This document shows, piece after piece, positions 1 through 8,185 of a stretch of DNA of 64,000 nt. This stretch comes from an uncultured Clostridia bacterium (GTDB lineage Bacteria; Bacillota; Clostridia; Oscillospirales; Acutalibacteraceae): the NCBI GenBank assembly GCA_930990065.1, contig CAKNOA010000004.1, positions 1 to 64,000 of the forward strand. The letters run 5' to 3'. The position numbers and the translations under genes are program-made. The notes beneath the pieces were generated by a model. It did no database searches. It was not told the DNA's origin and saw nothing but the letters and a program-made list of their open reading frames with translations. The first letter of the stretch is position 1. Every line of letters starts with the position of its first letter.

Positions 1-88
1 ATTCCTGCACCAGGGGCTCTTTTTGTACTGTCTGCACAATCTGGGTCAGTTCAGTTCATTTTTCACAGTGGGGGTGTTTTTCTCTTTC

Positions 89-1159
89 TTACAGCAGGCT
101 CAACGCTTTGATGCGCTTTTCCATCGCCTCATAATGCAAACAATACGTCATGCAGGTTTCTTTGCTGATCTTTTTTTGCTGGTAGAGCCGCAGCAAACTT
201 TGATCCATGGTGCACATGCCTTCGGCGGCGCCGGACTGAATGGCCGCGTCGATCTGGTGGGTTTTCGCTTCCCGGATCAGGTTTTTAATGGCCGGGTTCG
301 TGTACATAACTTCAAACGCCACCGTCTGCCCACCGTCCAGCGTGGGCACCAATTGCTGGCTGATCACCGCCTGCAGCACCATGGAAAGCTGAATGCGCAC
401 CTGTTGCTGCTGTTGGGCGGGGAAGACGTCGATAATCCGGTCGACCGTACTGGCGGCACTGTTGGTGTGCAGGGTACTGAACAATAGTTGGCCCGTTTCG
501 GCCGCCGTCATCGCCACTTCAATGGTTTCATAATCCCGCATTTCGCCCAGCAAAATGACATCGGGGCTTTCCCGCAGGGCACTGCGCAGCGCGCTGATAT
601 AACTAGGTGTATCGCTGACAATTTCCCGCTGGGTTACCAAACACCGGTTGTGCCGGTGAATGAATTCGATGGGGTCTTCCAGCGTGATGATATGGCCTTC
701 CCGCGTGCGGTTAATGGCATCCACCAAACACGCCAACGTGGTGGATTTCCCGTTGCCCGCCGGGCCCGTCACCAGCACCAGCCCTTTCATTTTGGAAGCG
801 GCCGCCATCACACTGTCGGGAATCCCCAGCTTTACGGGGTCAGGTAAACCAAAGCGGATCACCCGAAGCACCGCTGCCAGGGTGCCGCGCTGGTGGAACA
901 CGTTGGCACGAAACCGCCCCAGTTCCCGCACGGAAAAACTGAAATCGTCGTCCCCGTCTTCCTTTTTAATCCGGGATTGATCCCGCCCGCACAGCTCATA
1001 AATGCCGGTAATCACCGACAGGGTATCTCCTGGCATGAGTTTTTCCCCCTGCCGCTGCTGCCGTCCGTTCACTTTAAAGGTGAGCGGCGCCCCGGCGATC
1101 ACAAAAATATCCGAAGCCCCTTTTTCCAGGGCTTCTTGCAAGATGGAAAGGATCTCCAT
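89..1159 (-). CDS. pilT: PilT-like type IV pilus retraction ATPase
   Basis: A 356-residue cytoplasmic secretion ATPase of the PilT/GspE superfamily, predicted to power pilus retraction or pseudopilus movement. Walker A is GPAGNGKST at residues 132-140 (usual PilT form GPTGSGKST), the Asp box is ITLEDPIEF near 158-166, and Walker B is VILLGEMRD near 201-209. The start is the ATG at 1159 (MEILSIL), preceded by a GGGGGAAG ribosome-binding site; the open frame runs further upstream but that part overlaps the pilin gene before it. It is the last complete gene of the pilus operon before the window edge. No PilB/GspE assembly ATPase is visible here, so this could in principle be the only motor or a partner of one encoded beyond position 1. 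Confidence 0.93.
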   Translation of the reverse strand: MEILSILQEALEKGASDIFVIAGAPLTFKVNGRQQRQGEKLMPGDTLSVITGIYELCGRDQSRIKKEDGDDDFSFSVRELGRFRANVFHQRGTLAAVLRVIRFGLPDPVKLGIPDSVMAAASKMKGLVLVTGPAGNGKSTTLACLVDAINRTREGHIITLEDPIEFIHRHNRCLVTQREIVSDTPSYISALRSALRESPDVILLGEMRDYETIEVAMTAAETGQLLFSTLHTNSAASTVDRIIDVFPAQQQQQVRIQLSMVLQAVISQQLVPTLDGGQTVAFEVMYTNPAIKNLIREAKTHQIDAAIQSGAAEGMCTMDQSLLRLYQQKKISKETCMTYCLHYEAMEKRIKALSLL

Positions 1160-1176
1160 CACGCTTCCCCCTTTTC

Positions 1177-1626
1177 TTATCCCTGCCACACGTTCAGGGT
1201 GGTGTCTTCTTCCCAGTCGGTCGTCAGCTGCCACGCTGTAACCGTAAAGCGGCCGTCGGATTGTACCGTAACGGCTGCATAAAGGGAACCGTTCCCTTCT
1301 TCGGACAGAAGGGTAACCGAAACTTCCCCGGTGCGGGTATCCAGTACCGTACCCTGGGGTAAGCGAGCCTGTAGATCGTCCCATACCAGCGTGCCATCCT
1401 CTGTACTTTGCGCAATGGCCTCATCCACCTTGGAAAGCCAGATTTCCCCCTGGTTTTCGATCGCGGTTTGAGCCGTGACCTGTTGCCCATACCGGTCCGC
1501 CATTGCGGCATCGGCCCGGGCGGTGGAAAAGGTCAGCACCGCTAATAGGGCAAGGCCAATCACCACAACCACAATCAGCAGTGTCAGTGCCCCCGTACGC
1601 ACGGGCGCATGGTTTTGTTCCGCCAT
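1177..1626 (-). CDS. small pilin-like membrane protein
   Basis: A 149-residue protein with one N-terminal hydrophobic helix (about residues 14-32) and a polar, probably extracytoplasmic remainder, the layout of a type IV pilin or pseudopilin. A glycine (RTG-ALTLL) precedes the hydrophobic stretch where a prepilin peptidase would cut, but the glutamate usual at +5 is missing, so processing is uncertain. It lies 17 bp upstream of pilT and just downstream of another pilin-like gene, so it belongs to the pilus operon. Family not recognised beyond this architecture. Confidence 0.7.
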   Translation of the reverse strand: MAEQNHAPVRTGALTLLIVVVVIGLALLAVLTFSTARADAAMADRYGQQVTAQTAIENQGEIWLSKVDEAIAQSTEDGTLVWDDLQARLPQGTVLDTRTGEVSVTLLSEEGNGSLYAAVTVQSDGRFTVTAWQLTTDWEEDTTLNVWQG

Positions 1627-1644
1627 GAAAATTCCCCCTTTTCC

Positions 1645-2085
1645 TTACGCACCCGGGCGGTATTTTTGGCTTTCCAGGGTATAGAGCGGCTCGTTCTCCT
1701 CATCGGCATAGACCGAAATTTCCACCGTATCCAGCCAGCCCACTCCCGTTGCCTGGTCTTTTTCTCTATAGCGCACCTCTACTTTATAGGCACCGTCTTC
1801 ATCGGGTACCCCGTTTTCGTCCACCTGCCAACTCCTATGGCCGGTCTCATCCTCACTTTCTACCGGGTCCCCCAGCAGCGAGAAGAAATCCGCCCGGCTG
1901 TCGGACGCCGCCAAACAGGCGGTCGTACTGCGGGCAATGGTCACCGCCGCATTGGTCATGCGGGCTTTGTCACTTTGGGCGCGCGCCTGCCCAAATAGCT
2001 GGATCAGTACGGTCACACTCACCAGCAGCAGCAGCGTCAGCACCAGACTTTCGATAAAAAACGAAGCATGTTTGCGTGTGTTCAT
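1645..2085 (-). CDS. prepilin-like protein
   Basis: A 146-residue protein with a short basic leader (MNTRKHA) followed by SFFIESLVLTLLLL. This resembles a type III prepilin signal, with alanine instead of glycine at -1 and the conserved Glu at +5, so cleavage by a PilD-type peptidase is plausible. The rest is polar with cysteine and aromatic positions typical of minor pilins. The ATG at 2085 overlaps the stop of the preceding gene (ATGA), indicating translational coupling; the longer open frame upstream lies inside that gene and was not used. Confidence 0.75.
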   Translation of the reverse strand: MNTRKHASFFIESLVLTLLLLVSVTVLIQLFGQARAQSDKARMTNAAVTIARSTTACLAASDSRADFFSLLGDPVESEDETGHRSWQVDENGVPDEDGAYKVEVRYREKDQATGVGWLDTVEISVYADEENEPLYTLESQKYRPGA

Positions 2086-2555
2086 GACCCTTCCCCTCCG
2101 CTGTGTACCGCCATTTTCGCCGACCCGGACGAAGTGGTCACCTGCAAAAGATCCCCTTCCAGCCAGCAAAGGGCAAACGTTTCGTCCTCGCCAATTTTCA
2201 TGGCCGCTTCCGGGTTCAGGGGTTGGTCCGCCGTGCCGTACTCTTCACACAAAAAGCCGTCATACACGTAAATCCGGGTTTCGTATGTACCATCGTCCCC
2301 CGGCTCTGCTAGTACCAGCATATCCCCCTCGGGCCCGTCTTCAATCGACACCGCCCCGGCGGTGTCGGCAGCCGCCACCCGGGACACCACATATGATAAG
2401 CAGGCGCGCTGGGTTTCATTTTGGCTCTGGCTCTGGACCACACGGCCATACAGCCCGGCGCCAATCAGGATCAACCCCAATATGCAGAGGATCATCATGG
2501 CAAACAGCGCCATGGCAAAAAACGGGGTACTTTGACCCGGTTCTTTTTTCATCAT
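2082..2555 (-). CDS. DUF4860-like pilus-associated protein
   Basis: A 157-residue protein with one N-terminal membrane helix (about residues 12-34) and an extracytoplasmic domain. The pattern ACLSYVVSRV..AGAVSIED..LVLAEP..YETRIYVYDGFL, ending in a LEGDLLQVTTSSG-type strand, resembles the uncharacterised DUF4860 family found in clostridial pilus-like operons. That assignment rests on remembered family patterns. The gene sits between two other small N-terminally anchored proteins and downstream of a GspF homologue, so a minor pseudopilin role is inferred. The start at 2555 (MMKKEP) has AAGGAAG about 10 bp upstream. Confidence 0.7.
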   Translation of the reverse strand: MMKKEPGQSTPFFAMALFAMMILCILGLILIGAGLYGRVVQSQSQNETQRACLSYVVSRVAAADTAGAVSIEDGPEGDMLVLAEPGDDGTYETRIYVYDGFLCEEYGTADQPLNPEAAMKIGEDETFALCWLEGDLLQVTTSSGSAKMAVHSGGEGS

Positions 2556-2578
2556 GGGGCACCCACTTCCTTTCCCGG

Positions 2579-2905
2579 TTATTTTTGCAGCACCTGAATA
2601 TCAGGCATCAAGTTTGAAGAGAACGCGTCATAGGTGACGATGAATTTTTCGTGGTTGATCTGCAGCCCATAGTTTTCTTCCAAATGTTCCAGGTTTTCGG
2701 GGAAGACCCCTTCCACCGCGTAACATTGTACCGCTGCCCGCTGCACGGTTTCCTTTAGCTGCTGCGCCGCTTGTTGGTCCAGGTCCCGCGTAACCTGCTG
2801 CTGCCAAAGGACGCCGCCCCAACACAATAGCCCCAGCACCAGCAAACCAAGCAGCGGCCGCAGCCATTTTTTCCAAAGAGGAACGCGCGGTTTGTCGTGA
2901 TACAT
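2579..2905 (-). CDS. small membrane-anchored pilus-operon protein
   Basis: A 108-residue protein with a basic N-terminus, a single membrane helix (about residues 16-34) and a coiled, Gln-rich segment. The ectodomain pattern AVQCYAVEGVFPENLEHLEENYGL is typical of pseudopilin-like proteins, in which the helix is followed by a 'YP..L' motif. The ATG at 2905 is favoured because GGGGGAG lies directly upstream; a longer frame to 2947 would overlap the GspF gene. It probably contributes a minor pilin subunit. Confidence 0.7.
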   Translation of the reverse strand: MYHDKPRVPLWKKWLRPLLGLLVLGLLCWGGVLWQQQVTRDLDQQAAQQLKETVQRAAVQCYAVEGVFPENLEHLEENYGLQINHEKFIVTYDAFSSNLMPDIQVLQK

Positions 2906-2921
2906 CCGAACTCCCCCTTTT

Positions 2922-3965
2922 TTATCCGATGGCACCCAAAATGCCAATCAGCGGCAACATAATGCTGATAAGCGTAATGCCCACCGCCACGGTCAGGAAA
3001 CCGGTGAGCACCGGTTCAATGCCGTTAATCAGCCGGTCGATGGTATGGCCCGCATCTTCTGAAAACAGGGTGCTCAGCCGGGCTAACACCTGATCCAGGC
3101 TGCCGCTGCGGGCCCCGCTAACGAGCATGCGGCCATATAAGGGTTCAAACACCCGGTGTTCGTAAATCGCCGTCGATAACCCCTTGCCATTTTCCATATC
3201 CACCCGGCAGGCTGCCAGTTTTTTCTGCACGCCGCGGTGGCTGACCATACCGGCCGCCGCTTCCATGCTGGTATCGGTATCCAGCCCGCTGGCTAGAAAA
3301 ATCGACAAAGCATCGGTAAACCGGCTGACGGCCAGTTTTTCCGAAGCCGACGCCGTCAGGGGGCACTTTTCGAAAAAGCGGGACAAAATCTCCCGCCCCT
3401 TGGGGCTGCGCGATAAACCCGCTCCGATCAGCAGGCCGACCCCCAGCACCAACGTGACCACCAGCGCCACCCAGCCGACAATCTGGGAAACCTGGATGTA
3501 CGCAAAGGACGAAGAACCAACGCCCCCCGTCAAGTTCTCATATACCCCGGTAAAGACCGGCAGCACCGCCGCCAGCAGCACCGCCAAAATGGCCGCCATA
3601 ATCAGCAGCAGCACCATGGGGTACACCACCGCACTGCGCAGTTTGCGGTTCATGCGGTCGCGGCTTTCGTAATACCGGCTCAGGCTGCGCAGCACGCTTT
3701 CGGTACGGCCCGCCTTTTCCCCGGCCGCCACCATTTGGCAGCAATACGGCGGGAAAAAGCCGCTCTGTTCCATGGCAGACGCTAGCGTGTCCCCCAATAG
3801 CAGCGGTTTTTGCACCGCCAGGGCCGCCGCATGAAAGTCATTTTCACAACTGTCCTCCGCCAGCAACCCCGCCGCTTCATCGGGGCTAATCCCGCTTTGC
3901 AGCATCATGGCCATACTTTCGCAAAAAGCGCTGACCGCCAGCGGATTCATTTCTTTCTGTGCCAT
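2922..3965 (-). CDS. GspF/PilC-type inner-membrane platform protein
   Basis: A 347-residue type II secretion system F-family protein, the membrane platform on which the pilus motor ATPases act. Two T2SSF repeats are visible: an N-terminal one (SAFCESMAMMLQSGISPDEA) and a C-terminal one (SRFTDALSIFLASGLDTDTSM). Membrane helices follow near residues 115-140 and 160-185, with a C-terminal helix (TGFLTVAVGITLISIMLPL). Length is slightly short of the usual ~400 residues. It is transcribed with the small pilins and pilT, so the operon encodes a near-minimal pilus or pseudopilus machine. Confidence 0.9.
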   Translation of the reverse strand: MAQKEMNPLAVSAFCESMAMMLQSGISPDEAAGLLAEDSCENDFHAAALAVQKPLLLGDTLASAMEQSGFFPPYCCQMVAAGEKAGRTESVLRSLSRYYESRDRMNRKLRSAVVYPMVLLLIMAAILAVLLAAVLPVFTGVYENLTGGVGSSSFAYIQVSQIVGWVALVVTLVLGVGLLIGAGLSRSPKGREILSRFFEKCPLTASASEKLAVSRFTDALSIFLASGLDTDTSMEAAAGMVSHRGVQKKLAACRVDMENGKGLSTAIYEHRVFEPLYGRMLVSGARSGSLDQVLARLSTLFSEDAGHTIDRLINGIEPVLTGFLTVAVGITLISIMLPLIGILGAIG

Positions 3966-3982
3966 CTCTCATTTCCCCCTTG

Positions 3983-5122
3983 TCAATAGGTATAGCGAAT
4001 GGTGTAGTTGCTGCCGTTGCCAATAAACGACGCATCAGCCCCGGTAGCGGCAAATGTGGTGTCAATCCGGCTCCAGCCATAGGCCGGGGTCTGGATTTCC
4101 ACGGTGATCCATCCGCTTTCCTCGGTGTAAATCATATTCCACGCATGGTAAATATCGTTGGGCGCTACATATCCGGTGATGAGTTTGGTGGGAATCCCCA
4201 CGCTGCGCAGCATAGCCGCCGCCAGAGCCGCATAATCAAAGCAAATACCGGTTCCGCTATTTAGGGTGGAATCCGGGTTGGGCAAATACCCGCTTTGCAC
4301 CGTAGCCGCTTTGTTGTAATCATAGGAAACGTGTTCGGTGATGTACGCGTAAATGGCGGCGATCACTTCCGTTTCACTGCTGGCCGTTGACGCCAACTGC
4401 CGGGCTTTGGCCACACAGGAACTGTATGCATTATAATTCACATATTGGCTGGGACGCAAAAAAGGCTGGAACTGGCTTTTCAGCGAAACGCTCTGGGTGA
4501 CCGCATACAGTTCCCGGTATTTTGTGCCGCTGGTGTTTTCCATCACCCGGAACTGGTAGGTGCCGTCCCCGCTTTGCAAGGGGAACACCGTGGGCGAACC
4601 GTCTGATGGCAAATCGTAGTTATATTTCATGTCGCCGTATACGACCTGGAATTTTAATCGTTTGCTGCTCACTACACTGGCCGCCACATACCCATCACTC
4701 ACATGGGACACATCAATGTATACCCCACTAGAGCCACTGGCTTGGTCAGAATGGAACGAACTGCCCAGCATATCAGGAATGGCATACCCGCCCGATGACG
4801 AAGACGACGGGGTAGGTGTCGGGGTCGGTTTGGGAGTTGGCTTTGGGGTTGGGGTACTTTCCGGAGTGGGGGAAGGCGTCGGCGACGGGGTGGGTGTTGC
4901 CGACGGGCTGGGCGTAGGGGTGGGCGTTGATGTCGCATCGGGTGACGGCGTAGGGGCCGGTTCCGATTCTTCCGACGGCAAAACCGGCATTTCGGAAGAA
5001 CTCGCCGACTGCCCGTTTTCCGATTCCTCTATGTCCCCGCTTCCCTGACAGCCTGTCAGAAACAGTGCCTGCCCCAGCAGGATCGTCCCCGTCAGGAGCA
5101 GACAGACCACTCGTTTTCTCAC
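3983..5122 (-). CDS. transglutaminase-like lipoprotein with Pro/Thr-rich linker
   Basis: A 379-residue predicted lipoprotein: a basic hydrophobic signal ends in the lipobox LTGC (Cys25). An acidic Ser/Glu stretch is followed by a long PTPSPTPTPKPT linker (about residues 55-108), which would span the cell wall. The C-terminal half holds a transglutaminase-like fold with the candidate triad Cys294 (GICFDYAAL), His326 (IYHAWN) and Asp354 (RIDTTF). Such domains act as cysteine proteases or protein cross-linkers. The gene heads the pilus operon, 17 bp before gspF, so it may process or cross-link surface or pilus proteins; this is inference. Confidence 0.82.
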   Translation of the reverse strand: MRKRVVCLLLTGTILLGQALFLTGCQGSGDIEESENGQSASSSEMPVLPSEESEPAPTPSPDATSTPTPTPSPSATPTPSPTPSPTPESTPTPKPTPKPTPTPTPSSSSSGGYAIPDMLGSSFHSDQASGSSGVYIDVSHVSDGYVAASVVSSKRLKFQVVYGDMKYNYDLPSDGSPTVFPLQSGDGTYQFRVMENTSGTKYRELYAVTQSVSLKSQFQPFLRPSQYVNYNAYSSCVAKARQLASTASSETEVIAAIYAYITEHVSYDYNKAATVQSGYLPNPDSTLNSGTGICFDYAALAAAMLRSVGIPTKLITGYVAPNDIYHAWNMIYTEESGWITVEIQTPAYGWSRIDTTFAATGADASFIGNGSNYTIRYTY

Positions 5123-5154
5123 AGACTCAGCTCCTTTGACTGGTTTTTCTTTGT

Positions 5155-5190
5155 AAAAAGGGCCCTTTTGCCCATCGGGTTTAAGGGGCC
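5155..5190 (-). terminator. imperfect terminator after the C_GCAxxG gene
   Basis: On the minus strand an imperfect GGCCCCTT...AAAGGGCC hairpin is followed by a T run (5155-5159). It separates the C_GCAxxG gene from the pilus operon. Confidence 0.5.
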
Positions 5191-5264
5191 TCTCATGTTT
5201 TCATATGGCTTGTTCTCTTTCATTGAACCACGATCTATGCAAAATTGCAAGAAATTTTGCGCGT

Positions 5265-5669
5265 TCAGATCTTTCCTTTTTCCCGCAGGATTTCTTCTAC
5301 GGTCTGCACGGCTTCGAACACCATGGCGTCACAATGGGGTTTCTTTTCCAGCCCTTTTTCTTTATTCATCCGCAGAAGATCGGCACATTCCAGCGCCCCT
5401 TCGTGGTTTTTCTTAAACCGGTTGTGGTATTCGACCACCGTGGGAATATCGTCTACACCAAACAGTCCCAATACCATCAGGCCACCGGTAATGGCGCCAC
5501 AAGCAGCCGCCCGGCGCATACCGCCTCCAAAATTCGAAGCCATTTTCCATGCCAACTGGGACGTAATCCCGGCTTTTTCGGCAAACGGGATCACCACCGC
5601 CTGGGCACAGTTATAGTGGGGCGAAACAATCGCGCGCAATTCTTTCGCTTTATCCAAATATTCACTCAT
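5265..5669 (-). CDS. C_GCAxxG_C_C family redox protein
   Basis: A 134-residue protein matching the C_GCAxxG_C_C family, named for its conserved cysteines. Here they appear as the N-terminal HYNCAQAV, the central AACGAITGGLM and two later cysteines (ECADLL, PHCDAM). Family members are small, soluble and thought to bind a metal or cofactor, but the biochemical role is unsettled. No signal peptide. The start at 5669 has AGAGAGGA upstream. It appears to be a single-gene unit with its own promoter (5720-5749) and terminator (5155-5190). Confidence 0.85.
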   Translation of the reverse strand: MSEYLDKAKELRAIVSPHYNCAQAVVIPFAEKAGITSQLAWKMASNFGGGMRRAAACGAITGGLMVLGLFGVDDIPTVVEYHNRFKKNHEGALECADLLRMNKEKGLEKKPHCDAMVFEAVQTVEEILREKGKI

Positions 5670-5719
5670 TAAAAGAACATCCTCTCTTTTTGTTTTGCGG
5701 TTCTATGCGTATCCGTATT

Positions 5720-5749
5720 AGTATACCAGACCTTTCCCCCTTTTGTCAT
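5720..5749 (-). promoter_or_regulatory. promoter of the C_GCAxxG gene
   Basis: On the minus strand ATGACA (5744-5749) and TATACT (5720-5725) are separated by 18 bp, a good sigma-A match, about 50 bp before the start codon. Confidence 0.5.
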
Positions 5750-5898
5750 CGGTCTTTTTATCCTGCCTACAAAATCGTTTTCTTTATTTTATAAGCAATT
5801 TTTGCCTTTTGCACGCACAAACTTTACACACAGGGGGTATAAATAAAGATGTGATAGGTATTTGCGTGCTGATCCGTTTTTTTAGGAGGATGATCTAC

Positions 5899-6231
5899 GT
5901 GCCGCTGCTTTTTGCTTCTCTCTTTTCCTTCCATCCATTTTCCCATTCCTCTTCTCTGTCCCGCCGTCCGGTTCCTGACAGTGGATGGTATCCGGAGGAG
6001 GATACCGAAGCCATTCAACCGGAAGACATGGGGGAGGAAGAAGACTTTATCCCTCCCACCTACTATACCCGCGGCGATTTGGACGACATATTGATCCGCC
6101 GGTCTTACCGGCCAGATGATGAGGAAGAGGAAATCTTCGCGGCCGATGAAGAAGAAGAGCGGTTGTCTACTTTGCGCCACGAGGACGAGGATAGCGGCGC
6201 CTTCCTCTGGAACGAAGACGAAGAACCCTGA
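5899..6231 (+). CDS. small acidic protein of unknown function
   Basis: A 110-residue protein with an extremely acidic C-terminal two thirds (runs such as DDEEEEIF, DEEEERL, NEDEEP) and a short hydrophobic N-terminus (MPLLFASLFSFHPF). The GTG at 5899 is preferred because AGGAGG (5884-5889) lies 9 bp upstream; the ATG at 5890 touches that site. A strong terminator follows. No homologous family is recognised. The hydrophobic stretch could be a weak signal or anchor. A start codon with an ideal ribosome-binding site, a terminator and the lack of any competing gene on the other strand support it being real. Confidence 0.55.
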   Translation: MPLLFASLFSFHPFSHSSSLSRRPVPDSGWYPEEDTEAIQPEDMGEEEDFIPPTYYTRGDLDDILIRRSYRPDDEEEEIFAADEEEERLSTLRHEDEDSGAFLWNEDEEP

Positions 6232-6263
6232 GTATACGTTGCCTTCCCTTTGCCTGTTCTCAT

Positions 6264-6304
6264 AAAAAACCGGTCCTGGCTTCCCCCAGGGCCGGTTTTC
6301 TTCG
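6264..6304. terminator. bidirectional terminator
   Basis: A 14-bp stem (6266-6279 with 6286-6299, one G-T pair) is flanked by A and T runs. It serves the plus-strand acidic gene and the minus-strand ABC exporter operon, which converge here. Confidence 0.85.
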
Positions 6305-6313
6305 ATAAAAGGC

Positions 6314-8185
6314 TTACTTTTCGGATTTCGTATAATACTGCGCCTGGGCGTTCCACAAGGTGGCATAAAGCCCGTCTTTTTCTTCCAATAGTTGCGGATG
6401 GGTCCCCTGTTGCACCACGGCCCCCTCATCAAACACCACAATCTCATCACAGAACTGGCAGGAGGACAACCGGTGGCTGATATACACCGCCGTGCGGTCC
6501 CCGGCAATTTCGTCAAAATGGCTGTAAATATCCGCTTCGGCGATGGGATCCAGCGCCGCCGTGGGTTCATCCAGAATGATAAAGGGCGCGTCTTTATACA
6601 GGGCCCGGGCAATCGCAATCTTCTGGGCTTCCCCGCCGGAAACATCGACCCCTTCTTTGTCGAGGTTTTTATATAGGTATGTGTCCAGTCCTTTTGCAAA
6701 CCGACTTTCATCGAGCCCGGCTTTTTGCAAACACTCGTGTACCTTTTGCCGGTCGTATACGGCACTCCCCGCCACGTTTTCCCCCAAAGGCAGCGCCAAT
6801 AGTTTAAAATCCTGGAACACCACGGAAAACAGCGCCGTATAATCTTCGTACCGGTATTTGCGAATATCAATACCATTTAACAAAATCTGCCCCTCGGTGG
6901 GGTCATACAGCCGGCAAAGAAGTTTAATAAACGTTGTTTTGCCACTACCGTTGCGGCCCACTACCGCCAAGCGGCTGCCCACCCGGAATTTCAGGTTTAC
7001 ATCCTGCAGGACCCATTCTTCTCTGTCCGGATACCGAAATGATACATGCCGCAGTTCCACTTCGTACTGCCGGTCGGACCGTTTTTCGGTGGTCAGGCTG
7101 CCCCGGTACAGCGTATTGGGCACATCCAAAAACGCAAAGCTGTCCTGTAAAAAGCTTCCGTTAAAAAGGATCAGGCCCATCTGCCCTAATAGCCCAGCTA
7201 CACCCAGAAAGAGCTGGGTAATCGCCCCAATATACTGGGTAACCGAACCCACGCCGAAGGCACCGCCCCAGGCTTTTAAACAGACAAACAGATAGCTAAC
7301 CCCCGTGAGCACCACGGTTAAACAGGAAGCCAGCGCCATCCATAACCCGATGGGGCCTTTGGCCCACTTGGCAATCTGAGAACCGGGGCAAAAGATTTTT
7401 TCCCGCTCCATATACACCCGGCACACATTTTCCTGCTGGCTATACATGCGCAAATCCAGAGCACGGTTGCGTTTCCGTGCCATAAATCCATAAAACGAAA
7501 AGAACCGGTTACCAAGCCGCGCTTCCTCGGCATAGCGGGGCCAATACTGGTTCCCCCGGTACCGGCACACCGATGCTAGCACGGCCACCACCAATAATAA
7601 TAGCAAAATCCACCCGGCATACATGGGATGGTTGAGAAACGCCATCGGATTCCCTTCGGGCACTTTGGACGTAAACAGGCTAACCGAAAGGCCGATGCCC
7701 CCCACAATCTGCAGAATGGCCGTCACGGTAGGTTCAAAATGCTCCCGGGTACAGGCGAGCCCCCACCCTGACCAGTTCTCATTTTGACACATTTGGGAAT
7801 ATAAGTCGTGCACATACGCCCTATCCAGCTGGGGATAGTCGAGTTCCAGCATTTTGTCCATGTAAATGCGGTCATCCACCCGTTTGGCCCGGTCGTTTTG
7901 GTAATTGACCCAGCGGGTTAGCAGTGCTTCTGTTAGTTGCAACAGTGCCTGCGTTCCCAAAATGAGGCACACCCAGAAAAACAGTGCATCCGGCGACCGC
8001 CGCCCGGCTAATTCATTGATCAGCTGGGCCGACAGCCAAATGGTCACATAGGGACTGGCTGCTTTGACCACCGCCCGGAAAAATTGCGACACAAATACCC
8101 CGGGGCACAAGACGCCCCAGATTTTCCAGGCCCGTATGAGCATATGCAGGCTTTTTCTCATCGGCACTTTATTGTTCGTTTCCAT
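6314..8185 (-). CDS. ABC exporter, fused membrane and ATPase subunit
   Basis: A 623-residue half-transporter: six membrane helices in roughly residues 25-340, then an ATPase domain. Walker A is VGRNGSGKT (409-417), the signature VSGGEA (515-520), Walker B FIILDEP (535-541), and the H-loop is within ISHRLSS. It would form a heterodimeric exporter with the product of the gene just upstream, whose 3' end it overlaps by 17 bp. The start at 8185 (METNN) follows AAGGAGGGG. Substrate unknown; such pairs export lipids, drugs or peptides. No peptide precursor gene is visible nearby. Its signature LSGGQ is the variant VSGGE. Confidence 0.92.
   Translation of the reverse strand: METNNKVPMRKSLHMLIRAWKIWGVLCPGVFVSQFFRAVVKAASPYVTIWLSAQLINELAGRRSPDALFFWVCLILGTQALLQLTEALLTRWVNYQNDRAKRVDDRIYMDKMLELDYPQLDRAYVHDLYSQMCQNENWSGWGLACTREHFEPTVTAILQIVGGIGLSVSLFTSKVPEGNPMAFLNHPMYAGWILLLLLVVAVLASVCRYRGNQYWPRYAEEARLGNRFFSFYGFMARKRNRALDLRMYSQQENVCRVYMEREKIFCPGSQIAKWAKGPIGLWMALASCLTVVLTGVSYLFVCLKAWGGAFGVGSVTQYIGAITQLFLGVAGLLGQMGLILFNGSFLQDSFAFLDVPNTLYRGSLTTEKRSDRQYEVELRHVSFRYPDREEWVLQDVNLKFRVGSRLAVVGRNGSGKTTFIKLLCRLYDPTEGQILLNGIDIRKYRYEDYTALFSVVFQDFKLLALPLGENVAGSAVYDRQKVHECLQKAGLDESRFAKGLDTYLYKNLDKEGVDVSGGEAQKIAIARALYKDAPFIILDEPTAALDPIAEADIYSHFDEIAGDRTAVYISHRLSSCQFCDEIVVFDEGAVVQQGTHPQLLEEKDGLYATLWNAQAQYYTKSEK

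Noticed and set aside
1-88. Possible start of another minus-strand pilus gene (GTG at 35-37 opening MQTVQKEPLVQE)
   Set aside because: Only 12 codons before the window edge and no clear ribosome-binding site; cannot be supported.
4798-4960. Pro/Thr repeat region of the transglutaminase lipoprotein as a CRISPR-like or mobile repeat
   Set aside because: Repeats are short, degenerate and in frame with a PTPSPT linker; it is protein low complexity.
5824-6876. 350-codon minus-strand frame overlapping the acidic gene and the ABC exporter
   Set aside because: It is a shadow frame of the ABC exporter; the correct frame has Walker and signature motifs and ends at 6314.
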